From contig NZ_JADQDO010000009.1 of NCBI RefSeq assembly GCF_015694465.1, forward strand, positions 62,001 to 126,000: a stretch of DNA of 64,000 nt, in the 5' to 3' direction. This stretch comes from Microvirga alba (GTDB taxonomy: Bacteria; Pseudomonadota; Alphaproteobacteria; Rhizobiales; Beijerinckiaceae). Below are positions 43,776-52,046 of the stretch, one piece after another. Every line of letters begins with the position of its first letter. Positions within the stretch are counted from its first letter, which is position 1. The position numbers were made by a program, and so were the translations under genes. Under the pieces are notes generated by a model, which was not told where the DNA came from, did no database searches, and saw only the letters and a program-made list of their open reading frames with translations.

Positions 43776-44822
43776 TTATGAGCGGACACCCGGTAACCGA
43801 AATTCCAATCCGGTCATTTCACATGCCAACTCATCGACGAACTGCGAAGGAGCGAGTTCGATAAACTCAGTCAGAAGCCAGTTCTCTTTGCCGCTCAAGT
43901 GCGTTGCTAAACCTTGCGGGTCATAACGAGCCAACTCGCTTAGACGGTGCATTGCGGCAAGCATCAGCGTGAGGCCATACCGGTTCACGATCTTCGTTCC
44001 TGACACGGTACGTTTTAGATACCAAAGGTCCGTAGGAGCGGAGATGCAACATATGTCACACCTGATCTTCGCATGGTAATCGGCCAGTCCGCTAAGTATC
44101 GCCTCCCTGTCAGCCTTAGTGTTTCCACGACGATACCAAGCTATACGATCCTTCCGCTGAATGATGTACTTCTTGTGATGCTCACCATCAACGATATGGT
44201 AATCTGGTGAGAGATTTTGCAATCGTCTAAGATCAGCATTGCGTCCAGTTACCTCAGCCTGAAAAACAACCTCGTTGGTACTCGTATCCTTCATGTAAAT
44301 TGGATTGCGTAATGGCATCAACATCTCTGAGGGAGTATTGTATGTTAGGCAATACGCTCGGTGAATGAACGCAAGATTTCCGAATATTTCTTTTAAGCTA
44401 TGCTTTTAAGTTTGTTCAGGTTCTTTGAGGTACTTTGCTAGATCAGATACGATTCCTTTTGATTTCAATTCGGTAACTTCAGCCTCAAGAGATCGCTTAG
44501 AACCAGCCACCTGACCACTAACGCCGTGTCGGTCAGAGAAACTTACGCTCTTCGCTAAAAGAAGCGCCTTAGCGGCGTTCATAAAACAATAGTAAAGAGT
44601 AAGTGGCGCTGAGACAGGTGGAAGGCGCTTTGAGGCGGCGTGAAAATCCCTCGCTTGATACCAATAGACCAAGGCCTCTTGTTTTCGCTGTCGTTTGAGC
44701 CAGAGTTCGACATAGCTCCATGCATCTCTCGTGAGAATACTGGTCGTCGTGAATTTTGGGCTGGAGATAGACTTTCTGAAGTAGATGGTTCGGTTGGCGT
44801 GGTTTAGTTCAAATAAGGGCAT
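43776..44822 (-). pseudogene. YaaC-like protein gene interrupted by one in-frame stop
   Basis: The first part (from ATG 44822, MPLFELNHANRTIYF) has the YaaC-like features DAWSYVELWLKRQRKQEAL and SKRLPPVSAPLTLYYCFMNAAKALL, and ends at a TAA at 44406-44408. The same reading frame continues after it without another stop: KHSLKEIFGNLAFIHRAY, then MPLRNPIYMKD and on to the C-terminal stop at 43776. So about 347 codons are broken by a single nonsense codon. GAGGTGA lies upstream of the start. Either the gene is dead or the stop is read through at low level; the second half could restart at an internal ATG. YaaC's function is unknown, and the family assignment itself is from recall. Confidence 0.7.
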
Positions 44823-44980
44823 ACAGCGATCACCTCGAAGGGCTGGCAAAATCACTCGTGCCCACTTTATCACCCATAAACGGCCATAGAAGTATCCAGC
44901 ATTAGTCTCCCTAGACTAAGCTTGGAAACTCATTAAAACCCTCGGTGGCGATCATCCGGCAAAGGAGCAAGGGCAACACA

Positions 44981-45493
44981 ATGCCTGTAGTCTATACCAT
45001 CGGTTATGAGGGAACCGACATCAGCCGCTTCGTCACCACTCTCAATGCGGTCGGCGTCGAAACTCTCGTCGACGTTCGAGCTGTTGCACTATCCCGCAAG
45101 AAGGGCTTCTCGAAGACGGCCCTTCGTCAGCACCTTGAAGCATCAGGTATCCGTTACGAGCACCTGATCGGTTTGGGCGACCCAAAAGATGGACGAGAGG
45201 CAGCTCGTGCTGGCCGTTACAAGATCTTCGAGCGCATCTACACCAATCATCTCAAGAGCGAACGGGCACAGGAGGCCCTAAGCACCTTGGAAGGTATTGT
45301 CCAAGATTCGGTTACTTGCCTGATGTGCTTTGAGCGCGATCCAAAGACCTGTCACCGTTCAATTGTAGTCGAATGTCTAACCAACAACCATCTTGTGTCC
45401 TTCGATCTCTATGGCGATGATCCGGATCGATATGTCCGGAACCGTCACCTCCTCCAGAGCCGTCATTCTCGTCAAAGCTCTTCCACAACCTAG
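44981..45493 (+). CDS. DUF488 family protein
   Basis: A 170-residue protein with the DUF488 signature: YTIGYEGTDISRFVTTL at the N-terminus, DVRAVALSRKKGFSK (residues 31-45), HLIGLGDP and the conserved CFERDPKTCHR (Cys116, Cys124-His125-Arg126). The conserved cysteine-histidine set suggests an enzyme or metal site, but no activity is established. I chose ATG 44981 because family members begin directly at this strand. Its 3' end overlaps the next gene by 62 bases. First gene of a compact three-gene operon, divergent from the YaaC-like pseudogene. Confidence 0.85.
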   Translation: MPVVYTIGYEGTDISRFVTTLNAVGVETLVDVRAVALSRKKGFSKTALRQHLEASGIRYEHLIGLGDPKDGREAARAGRYKIFERIYTNHLKSERAQEALSTLEGIVQDSVTCLMCFERDPKTCHRSIVVECLTNNHLVSFDLYGDDPDRYVRNRHLLQSRHSRQSSSTT

Positions 45494-46196
45494 CAAGACC
45501 TATGGTGAGACGGTCTGTTGCGCTGCCGTGACATCGGAACGGCAATGGAGGCGTCTTTTCCCGTTACGTTTTCGCCACCTCAGTGGAGAGGCGAGTTTCA
45601 AACGGTGGGATTGGGTGAGGTTCGACCATCATCGTCCAACAAAAGATAAGAGGGCCGAGAGCTGTCATGTCCATGAGGAGACGCTACTTGTAGATGGGCG
45701 GTTGTCGGAAGCGGAACGAACTCGCCTTCTTACTCCTATGATCATACCTTCAGGGAGGGCGGCGGAAGAGAGTGGAAAATCACTCGCTCTTATTCGCCCG
45801 AAGAACTCCAAGTTCTACTACAAGCGTCGGAACGCCTCAGACATCGAGGAGGCACAGGAAGCCTATCGTTATGCCGCTCGTCAAACATCAATGTTCGATA
45901 AGGAATTAGCCGAACTTCAGCCCTCTCCTTACGAGTTTCGGTTTAAATTCGAGGATGGTGCCGGAACTCACGATTATGAATGTGGCGATTGGGAGACCCA
46001 CACCATGTTCTGGAACGGATGTCGTCGACAAAGTGAAACTGAGACTCTGAATTGGATGTCTCAAACATACAATGAGGAGTATCCGTCTAGAGGTATGGCT
46101 TTCGCTATTGGGAACATGGCTAAGCGTCCTCAGACTTGGCAGCTACTTGGCGTCATTCGCTTCAACGAAGCCGCTCAAGGCGAGTTACTGTTCTAA
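45432..46196 (+). CDS. Unrecognised protein between DUF488 and DUF2971
   Basis: A 254-residue protein. It starts MSGTVTSSRAVILVKALPQPSK; notable parts are YGETVCCAAVTSERQWRRLFPL, FKRWDWVRFDHHRPTKDKRAES and KSLALIRPKNSKFYYKRR. The pattern of short beta strands and many aromatic/basic residues could suit an OB-like nucleic-acid- or nucleotide-binding fold, but I do not recognise the family with confidence. No signal peptide or membrane helix is seen. It overlaps the DUF488 gene by 62 bases and is followed after 5 bases by the DUF2971 gene, so the three products probably work together. Confidence 0.75.
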   Translation: MSGTVTSSRAVILVKALPQPSKTYGETVCCAAVTSERQWRRLFPLRFRHLSGEASFKRWDWVRFDHHRPTKDKRAESCHVHEETLLVDGRLSEAERTRLLTPMIIPSGRAAEESGKSLALIRPKNSKFYYKRRNASDIEEAQEAYRYAARQTSMFDKELAELQPSPYEFRFKFEDGAGTHDYECGDWETHTMFWNGCRRQSETETLNWMSQTYNEEYPSRGMAFAIGNMAKRPQTWQLLGVIRFNEAAQGELLF

Positions 46197-46201
46197 CAAT
46201 T

Positions 46202-46858
46202 ATGTTGGTTTATCACTTCATCAACGCAGAGCATGGTCTTGCGAACTTGCGTCACCGCAGACTGAAGGTCTCTATTATAAACGAGTTGAACGACCCATTT
46301 GAGTTTCTAGCGGTTGATGCTGTCTATCCGGAACATCGTCGGGCCTTTCGGCAAGCCAAAAAACGTTTGTCCAGGGCATATGGAATGCTGTGCTTCAGCC
46401 GCAAGTGGCAAAATCCTGTCCAGTGGAGCCACTACGCTGATCGCCATAGAGGGTTGTGCTTAGGATTCGATGTGCCGGATATATACTTGGAGCCTATTTC
46501 ATATCTATCCGAGCGGGTCATTTTTGAGCCTAAGATGCTGACGCATTCCGGTGATATAGCAGAGTCCTATGTTGTCAAACTTCTCACCACAAAGTTCAAA
46601 CATTGGAGCTATGAAAACGAGATGCGCTCGTTTATTGAACTTAACAACCCGGACAAGAAGTCAGGTCTATACTTTACGCCCTTCTCCGAAGACATCGTAC
46701 TAAAAAAGGTTATCGTCGGAGCCCGCTCTAGCATAAAGCGGCATGTATTGAACGAAGCGCTTGGATCGATAGCTTCTGAAGTTTCGGTCTTCAAGGCAAG
46801 GTTGGCCTACCACTCATTCAATGTCGTCAGACTAAAGAACGAAAGCCTCTGGACATAG
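46202..46858 (+). CDS. DUF2971 family protein
   Basis: A 218-residue protein matching the DUF2971 pattern: MLVYHFINAEHGLANLRHRRLKVSIINELNDPFEF at the start, GMLCFSRKWQNPVQWSHYADRHRGLCLGFD in the middle, and HWSYENEMRSFIEL later. DUF2971 proteins are frequent in accessory islands, some near anti-phage genes, but their biochemical role is unknown. Start ATG 46202, 5 bases after the previous stop. Last gene of the operon. Confidence 0.85.
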   Translation: MLVYHFINAEHGLANLRHRRLKVSIINELNDPFEFLAVDAVYPEHRRAFRQAKKRLSRAYGMLCFSRKWQNPVQWSHYADRHRGLCLGFDVPDIYLEPISYLSERVIFEPKMLTHSGDIAESYVVKLLTTKFKHWSYENEMRSFIELNNPDKKSGLYFTPFSEDIVLKKVIVGARSSIKRHVLNEALGSIASEVSVFKARLAYHSFNVVRLKNESLWT

Positions 46859-46901
46859 TAGAACCTTCATCATCTCTCCAAGCTACTCCCAGTGTGAGCG
46901 C

Positions 46902-47068
46902 CTAAGCTATACCCAAAAAAGAATTCGATAGACAGACGGCCGACCAATACCAAGACGCTTCACAATTTCCGGTATGCCAAGGCCCTGATCTTCAGAGCAA
47001 GAACTTGGCTCACGTCGATTGAAGGCTTTCTTCCTTGATGTGTTTGTCTAGCTTTTCCCTTTTGGCGT
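46902..47068 (-). pseudogene. Remnant of a serine resolvase C-terminus
   Basis: On the minus strand, one frame reads KGKARQTHQGRKPSIDV then LALKIRAL, and the next frame continues GLGIPEIVKRLGIGRP then SVYRIL before a stop. Joined, they give the linker and HTH domain of Tn3/Hin-type serine recombinases. A one-base frameshift splits the two halves and the catalytic domain is missing. An intact resolvase with a similar HTH lies 1 kb away. Confidence 0.75.
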
Positions 47069-47252
47069 ACGCGGTCGCTGTTGGACTGAGTTTGCTTGAC
47101 GGCGCTTTCACTGCTCCCTCAGGTCCAACAACACCAACAAGACCTTTAGCCTTCTTTTTGAAGATACCCCGGTCCCGTATCACCCTGGAGGGTCAATTTG
47201 GCTACGGGACTCCCAAGTGCCCGGACGTTCGTTGATCGAGTATGTGAGTGTC

Positions 47253-47498
47253 TCATTGCGGTCGCTGCGTGAACTGAAGAGTCTCCAGGAACGGAAACTC
47301 CAGGACAATCTCACTCGCGTAGTCTCTCACCTCGATATGGCAGGACGCCCAGTTAGCCGGCTGGGAGAACTCAGCGGCCATGAGATCCTGAGCCATTTCC
47401 TTGGCTGCCTCCCACGCCTCATCCGCATTGGAGAACTCTCCCTCAGGGTCGTTGATGAGGTGTTCACCGATATGTATGTTGAAGAAGTAGCGGGGCAT
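47253..47498 (-). CDS. DUF6894-type small protein
   Basis: An 81-residue protein beginning MPRYFFNIHIGEHLINDPEGEFSNADEAWEAAKEMAQDL, the pattern of the small DUF6894 proteins that are abundant in Hyphomicrobiales. These are probably stress- or DNA-associated proteins, but no function is established. It lies alone between the resolvase remnant and a gene-free stretch. Confidence 0.78.
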   Translation of the reverse strand: MPRYFFNIHIGEHLINDPEGEFSNADEAWEAAKEMAQDLMAAEFSQPANWASCHIEVRDYASEIVLEFPFLETLQFTQRPQ

Positions 47499-47949
47499 GG
47501 CGTCACCTTGGGCCGTCGGTTTGCTGAGGGGCCAACCTAGTTATGAATGATGTGTTCCGGTCGTGGACAGGCTCCCGATCAACCTCACCAACCGGTCCAC
47601 ATTCATCAAAGCTCATGGGTGGCGCTGACCTACCGCACCTTAGCGAACCTAACTCTCAGGCGATCCTTCGGAGCGGGCACAGCCAGGATTCACAATGGTT
47701 GTTGGTTTCGGGATGAAGCGCCTCAGGGGCCCTCGCCATCGGATACCGAACCGGCTGCGGCTTGGCATATTGCTTCTCCGCAAGCAAAGCCGAACAGCCA
47801 GAACGTCCCCCAGATGAAGACTACATTCGGGAGGAAGCCGTGGGTAGGATTGAGATCCCTGCGGGTATAAAGCTATTGCGACACCGGTGTTCACACAGCC
47901 GATTGCCATTGAACCTTGGCCATGTGGCATGAGCCTCCGTCAACGATTT
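47499..47949. other. Gene-free island stretch
   Basis: About 450 bases with no supported gene. Overlapping ORFs on both strands (47547-47870 plus, 47649-47930 minus) have no family features or ribosome-binding sites and are likely non-coding. It may hold decayed sequence. Confidence 0.5.
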
Positions 47950-47987
47950 TGTCTGCCACAGAAGCCCCACTTGATTTTTGGCAGACA
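47950..47987. promoter_or_regulatory. Inverted repeat upstream of resolvase (possible res site or operator)
   Basis: Perfect 9-bp inverted repeat TGTCTGCCA...TGGCAGACA with a 20-base spacer, 38 bases before the resolvase start. Serine resolvases normally act at and repress from such sites next to their gene. Confidence 0.5.
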
Positions 47988-48025
47988 CTATGCCGCTATG
48001 TTTGAGATTCTAATGGCGGACAAAC

Positions 48026-48577
48026 ATGACAATGCTGGTGGGCTACGGACGGACAAGCACCCTCGATCAGGTGGCGGGTTTAGAGGCACAAGAACGCGAC
48101 CTGAAGGCTCTTGGGTGCGGGAAACTCTTCCTTGAACAAACTTCCTCCGTTGGCCCTAGGGAGTCGCTGGAGGCGGCCCTGGAGTATGTCCGTGAGGGAG
48201 ACACCCTTGTGGTCACCAAACTGGATCGCCTTGCACGTTCAGTGGTTCATTTGGGACACATCATTGCCGCCCTGAAAGCCAAGAAGGTGGGCCTCCGCAT
48301 CCTTGATCTTGGCATCGATACCAACACCCCAACCGGACGACTGATGCTCAATGTCCTCGGAAGCGTGGCTCAGTTTGAGCGTGAAATGATGCTTGAGCGG
48401 CAACGGGAGGGCATCGCCAAGGCCAAGGCAGAGAAGCGATACAAAGGGAGAGCCCCTACAGCCCGCGCCAAGACAGATGAGATCAGGGCTTTGGCCTCCC
48501 AAGGGGTCTCTAAGAGGGAGATAGCGAAGCGCCTAGGTGTGGGTGAGAGGTCCGTCTTTAGGGTCTTGGCCAACTAG
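48026..48577 (+). CDS. Serine recombinase (resolvase/invertase family)
   Basis: A 183-residue recombinase. The catalytic domain has the nucleophile Ser11 in GRTSTLDQ and the arginines in TKLDRLARS; the long E-helix region (FEREMMLERQREGIAKAKAEKRYKGR) and C-terminal HTH (GVSKREIAKRLGVGERSVFRVL) are complete. It could resolve dimers of a circular form of the island or invert a segment. A palindrome just upstream is a likely target. Confidence 0.92.
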   Translation: MTMLVGYGRTSTLDQVAGLEAQERDLKALGCGKLFLEQTSSVGPRESLEAALEYVREGDTLVVTKLDRLARSVVHLGHIIAALKAKKVGLRILDLGIDTNTPTGRLMLNVLGSVAQFEREMMLERQREGIAKAKAEKRYKGRAPTARAKTDEIRALASQGVSKREIAKRLGVGERSVFRVLAN

Positions 48578-48699
48578 GGGGATGCGGGGACCGTAGCTCT
48601 CCCAGAGCAAAGGACTCTTTTAATCCGATTGGCAGCTATCCCTTGCATCATAAACACGTACCCCAACAGCTCTCTTGTAAGGTGTAAACACCTAAACAA

Positions 48700-48730
48700 T
48701 TCAACAGTTCAACAGTTCAACAGTTCAACC
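48700..48730. repeat. Iteron-like tandem octamers
   Basis: TTCAACAG repeated three times exactly plus a partial fourth copy (TTCAACC). It lies in an AT-rich region that also has GGTGT-AA-ACACC and two copies of CTTGTAAG, 140 bases before the helicase-like gene. The arrangement resembles a replication origin. The rest of 48578-48866 holds no gene. Confidence 0.6.
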
Positions 48731-48866
48731 ATCACACAAGTATAATTGTCATCTTGTAAGCACCAATGTTTAGCAATAATTGACTCATCAATAGAATCAG
48801 CATAATCAATCCCCTGCACTTTGGGATTTGTATTAAGATTTAATTGAGAAACAAAGAAACAACAAC

Positions 48867-50726
48867 ATGGAGAACGGCAAGGACAACGACAATGAGCCTG
48901 AAAATGTGGTAGAAAATCTATACAACTATAACAATATTACTACCACTTTGTGTACCCATGACCTCCTTGGCCAAAGGACACTCAACGGCCTCAAGGCCAC
49001 CTTTGATCGCTATGGGTTATCTCCGACATCAGAAATGTGGACTAACTTGAGAGCAGCTATCCAGGTCATGGCTGACATGGCCCAAGGGAGCTGTGCTTCT
49101 GCCTACTATGTCAGCAGCCTTGATCCGGGTGTCGGAAAGACCACGGCCATGATCCACTTCGTAAGGGAGCTGGTTCAATCTGAGGATCACAAGAGCGTCT
49201 CAGCTCTGATCTGTCTTGGTCGCCTTGAACAGATTGGGACGATTGTTCGGGAGATTGGTCTTCAAGATCAGGACTTCGCCGTGCTGACGGGTAAGGACAA
49301 TGTGCAACTCAACACCTTGGGATGTGGCTGTCCTGAGGAGGGTCGTGTCCTCTTCACAACCCATGCCATGGTTGAGAGCCGTTGTGCTGGCAAACCCTTC
49401 AGTGAGGTGAAGGCTCTCCAGTTCCGAGGCCATGTGAGGCAGGTCAGGATTTGGGATGAAGCTATCTTGCCGGGGCGTCCCATCGCCCTTCGGCGGGACA
49501 GTCTTGCGTCTCTCCTCTCTGTGCTGAGAAGTGCCTATCCTGAATTCACCGAGGCTCTGGAGGCATTCTTCGTCCAGTTCCATGGCCTTTCAGACAAGAC
49601 GCTCATCAATGTCCCATCCCTGGATGTGACCTATGACGCTCAACTGCATGAGGTGTCTAAGCTCCTTGCTCACCACCCCGAGGAACTGCGCAAGGCTGTA
49701 GAGGATTTGTGGTTCCTCATGGGAGGCATGGCGATTGTGAGGGTCGATGGTCATGCCGGACCTACCCTTGTCGATTACCGACAGACCCTCCCCGATGGCC
49801 TCAAGCCGATCCTTGCTCTCGATGCGTCTGCAAGAGTGAGGGCAACCTATGACCTGTGGGAGAAGGAACGTGGCGACCTTGTCCGCCTTCCGTCCGCAAT
49901 CAAACGGTATGGCAATCTCACCATCAATGTCTGGGATCAGGGAGGCGGCAAGTCTGCCTACAAGAACACCGGAGATGTGATTGTCAAAGGTGTCCTGAAC
50001 GCTATTGCGATGAAGCCCCATGAGGAGTGGCTTATTGTTTATCACAAGCACAAGCCCGGCCGCCTGAACCTCCCTTTGGAAGTGAGTAAGGGACTGCCCC
50101 CGGACCACAAGGTCAGCTTCCTCAATTGGGGGGCTCACGACGGCACCAATGAGTTCAAGAATGTGCCTAATGTGATCTTGGCTGGAACCTTGTTCCCTCC
50201 GCTCTCGCACTATGAAGGGCTCACACGCCTGTCCTCAGGCCTTTCAGCGTCCAAGGGACTTCTGAATCCAGACATGGTGAAGGCTGTCACCCTTGGTGAA
50301 CACGGTCATATGATCCTTCAAGCCCTGTGCCGGAGCAGTGTCAGGCAGAACCGGAACGGGGAGTGCCCTCCTGTCACCGCTTACCTGATCGCGAGTGAGT
50401 ACAGCGGCATCAAGGGTCTCCTTCCCGAGTTGTTCCCAGAGGCTCAAATCGTCTCCTGGATGCCTGTCAAAAAACAAGCCCAAGGAAAGGTTGCCGATGC
50501 CGTGAGCTTTGTGTGTGATTGGTTTGAGGCCAACCCTGACGGAGCCTTGGCGTACAAAGACGTGCGGCGGGCTATCGGGATCAAGGATGCGTCCAACTTC
50601 AGAACCTACATTCGAGAACACAAGAAGTTCCGAGGCGCACTGGAGGAACTGGGTCTGGAGGAATGGGGAACCGGCAAGTACCTGACTCACCTCAGGAGAG
50701 TTCAGGGATTTGACGTCGCGGCATAG
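48867..50726 (+). CDS. Helicase-like P-loop protein, probable replication protein of the island
   Basis: A 619-residue protein. Walker A is GVGKTT at residues 88-93 and the Walker B-like segment is RIWDEAILPG; further motifs are VLFTTHAMVESR and FLNWGAHDGTNEFKNVPNVILAGTLFPP, similar to superfamily 2-type helicase motifs II and V. The C-terminal 90 residues (ALAYKDVRRAIGIKDASNFRTY) look like a winged-helix DNA-binding domain. Located directly after iteron-like repeats, it may start replication of an excised form. The family name is not recognised, and a role in defence or transfer cannot be excluded. Confidence 0.78.
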   Translation: MENGKDNDNEPENVVENLYNYNNITTTLCTHDLLGQRTLNGLKATFDRYGLSPTSEMWTNLRAAIQVMADMAQGSCASAYYVSSLDPGVGKTTAMIHFVRELVQSEDHKSVSALICLGRLEQIGTIVREIGLQDQDFAVLTGKDNVQLNTLGCGCPEEGRVLFTTHAMVESRCAGKPFSEVKALQFRGHVRQVRIWDEAILPGRPIALRRDSLASLLSVLRSAYPEFTEALEAFFVQFHGLSDKTLINVPSLDVTYDAQLHEVSKLLAHHPEELRKAVEDLWFLMGGMAIVRVDGHAGPTLVDYRQTLPDGLKPILALDASARVRATYDLWEKERGDLVRLPSAIKRYGNLTINVWDQGGGKSAYKNTGDVIVKGVLNAIAMKPHEEWLIVYHKHKPGRLNLPLEVSKGLPPDHKVSFLNWGAHDGTNEFKNVPNVILAGTLFPPLSHYEGLTRLSSGLSASKGLLNPDMVKAVTLGEHGHMILQALCRSSVRQNRNGECPPVTAYLIASEYSGIKGLLPELFPEAQIVSWMPVKKQAQGKVADAVSFVCDWFEANPDGALAYKDVRRAIGIKDASNFRTYIREHKKFRGALEELGLEEWGTGKYLTHLRRVQGFDVAA

Positions 50727-50741
50727 CGTACTCTGATTCAC

Positions 50742-50909
50742 TCAGGGCGAGCGCCATGCCTTCCACACCAAGATGGGACCAACAAGCGGCCATCCAAATG
50801 CAGCGATCAGGATGTGTCTAAGGCGGACACCGTCCTCTTCTCTGATGGTTGTCGAGAGAATCAGTAGCGATATCGCGGTGCCCAAATAGGCGATTACCAA
50901 GCCCTTCAC
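50742..50909 (-). CDS. Small two-helix membrane protein
   Basis: A 55-residue product from GTG 50909, which has GGGGAGAG just upstream. Two hydrophobic helices (GLVIAYLGTAISLLILSTT and HILIAAFGWPLVGPILVWKAW) are joined by a short charged loop with REEDGVRLR. Convergent with the helicase-like gene, 15 bases apart. No function can be assigned; small membrane proteins like this occur as toxins or anti-phage factors, but that is only speculation. Confidence 0.55.
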   Translation of the reverse strand: MKGLVIAYLGTAISLLILSTTIREEDGVRLRHILIAAFGWPLVGPILVWKAWRSP

Positions 50910-51014
50910 CGTCTCTCCCCTATGGACCACCTTGGATGCGTGCGCCCACACCGGCTAAAGGGGAGTTCTGGATGAGGCTATGTGGTGGGACGCCGCTCCA
51001 TCCCTTTCCTGCCT

Positions 51015-51035
51015 CTGTCACACTCCTGTCACAGC
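51015..51035 (+). promoter_or_regulatory. Possible integrase arm-type site, right end
   Basis: TGTCACAC-TCC-TGTCACAG direct pair; 19 of 21 bases match the site at 42713-42733 near the other end. Confidence 0.5.
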
Positions 51036-51139
51036 GGAGATGATCGAGAGGAGCCTCAACCTCATCTTAGGCTCTTGCCCCCGCTAGGCCAGTTGCTGTA
51101 GTGACAACCCCGTAACAGCTTGGATTTAAGGGATTTCTA

Positions 51140-51255
<116 letters not shown>

Positions 51256-51259
<4 letters not shown>

Positions 51260-51604
51260 CTTTCCTTGAAAATGCAAATTTTCAGCCCCCAGGCAGACCA
51301 TGGGGTACTGTGCTTGTCCGCTCGCCGGCCGGCGGCAGCGGCTTTCACCATGCGGGCCCATCACGATCGGGCATCGACGCCGCCGTTACGTGACGATGCG
51401 AATCGGCCGGCTCTGTCCGTCACACTTTCCCCTGACACGAATCTGCCGCGTTTAGCCGATCTGGTGCCTCTCGAAAGTGCCCTTTGACACGGATCTTGGC
51501 ATGTAGGAGTGTCATCCTAGCGGAACATAGGAGTTAGACTTGGCTTGAGAAAAACCCGCCATTGCGTCAATCTAGGCCAGCCCTACCAGGAGGGGGGGTA
51601 TCAG
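51256..51604. other. Gene-poor flank of the island
   Basis: About 350 bases without a convincing gene. A 73-codon plus-strand ORF from 51266 has no family features. Near the end, AGGAGGGGGG precedes the small gene at 51605. Confidence 0.5.
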
Positions 51605-51907
51605 ATGAGGAAATTCAACGACGATTATGCAAGACGAGTCCGAGAAGGGTGTTTCAAGGCAATTCTTGACGCCTCGGTCGAAGAAGGCATGATTCGCCTT
51701 AATGAACATGAAATCTATGACGGAGTCGTGTGCGCAATCGCGATGATTCATTCAACGCAGGATCACACGCCGTCCGAAGAGCAAACCGCGATGCTGTCCG
51801 AAGCCATCGCGCGCCATTTTCGCGAGAGAGTCGCGGAGATGATCAGAGCTAAAGAAATCGACCAGCCGTCATTACGACGTGCCGGTGGGAAAAGAAGAAC
51901 ACACTAG
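51605..51907 (+). CDS. Small conserved-looking cytosolic protein
   Basis: A 100-residue protein starting MRKFNDDYARRVREGC, with FKAILDASVEEGMIRLNEHEIYDGVVCAIAMIH and SEAIARHFRERVAEMIRAKEI; helical and charged. A very strong ribosome-binding site (AGGAGGGGGG) lies 8-10 bases before ATG 51605, which fixes the start. I do not recognise the family. It sits just beyond the island. Confidence 0.65.
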   Translation: MRKFNDDYARRVREGCFKAILDASVEEGMIRLNEHEIYDGVVCAIAMIHSTQDHTPSEEQTAMLSEAIARHFRERVAEMIRAKEIDQPSLRRAGGKRRTH

Positions 51908-52046
51908 CGCCCTCGGACAAACACCCAGAGTGTACGGACATGAGGTCCGACACGCTGCGGGTCACCGAATCGACTTGACTGCGCTCAAACACAGTTCACA
52001 CATATCGACGATGGAAGAATGACTGTCCGAATGTCCGTCGGGCCCG

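Noticed and set aside
47035..47235. 66-codon plus-strand ORF with a hydrophobic start
   Set aside because: It lies largely opposite the resolvase remnant and has no family or ribosome-binding site.
47547..47930. Overlapping plus and minus ORFs in the island gap (47547-47870 and 47649-47930)
   Set aside because: No ribosome-binding site, no recognisable family, low-complexity translations; probably non-coding.
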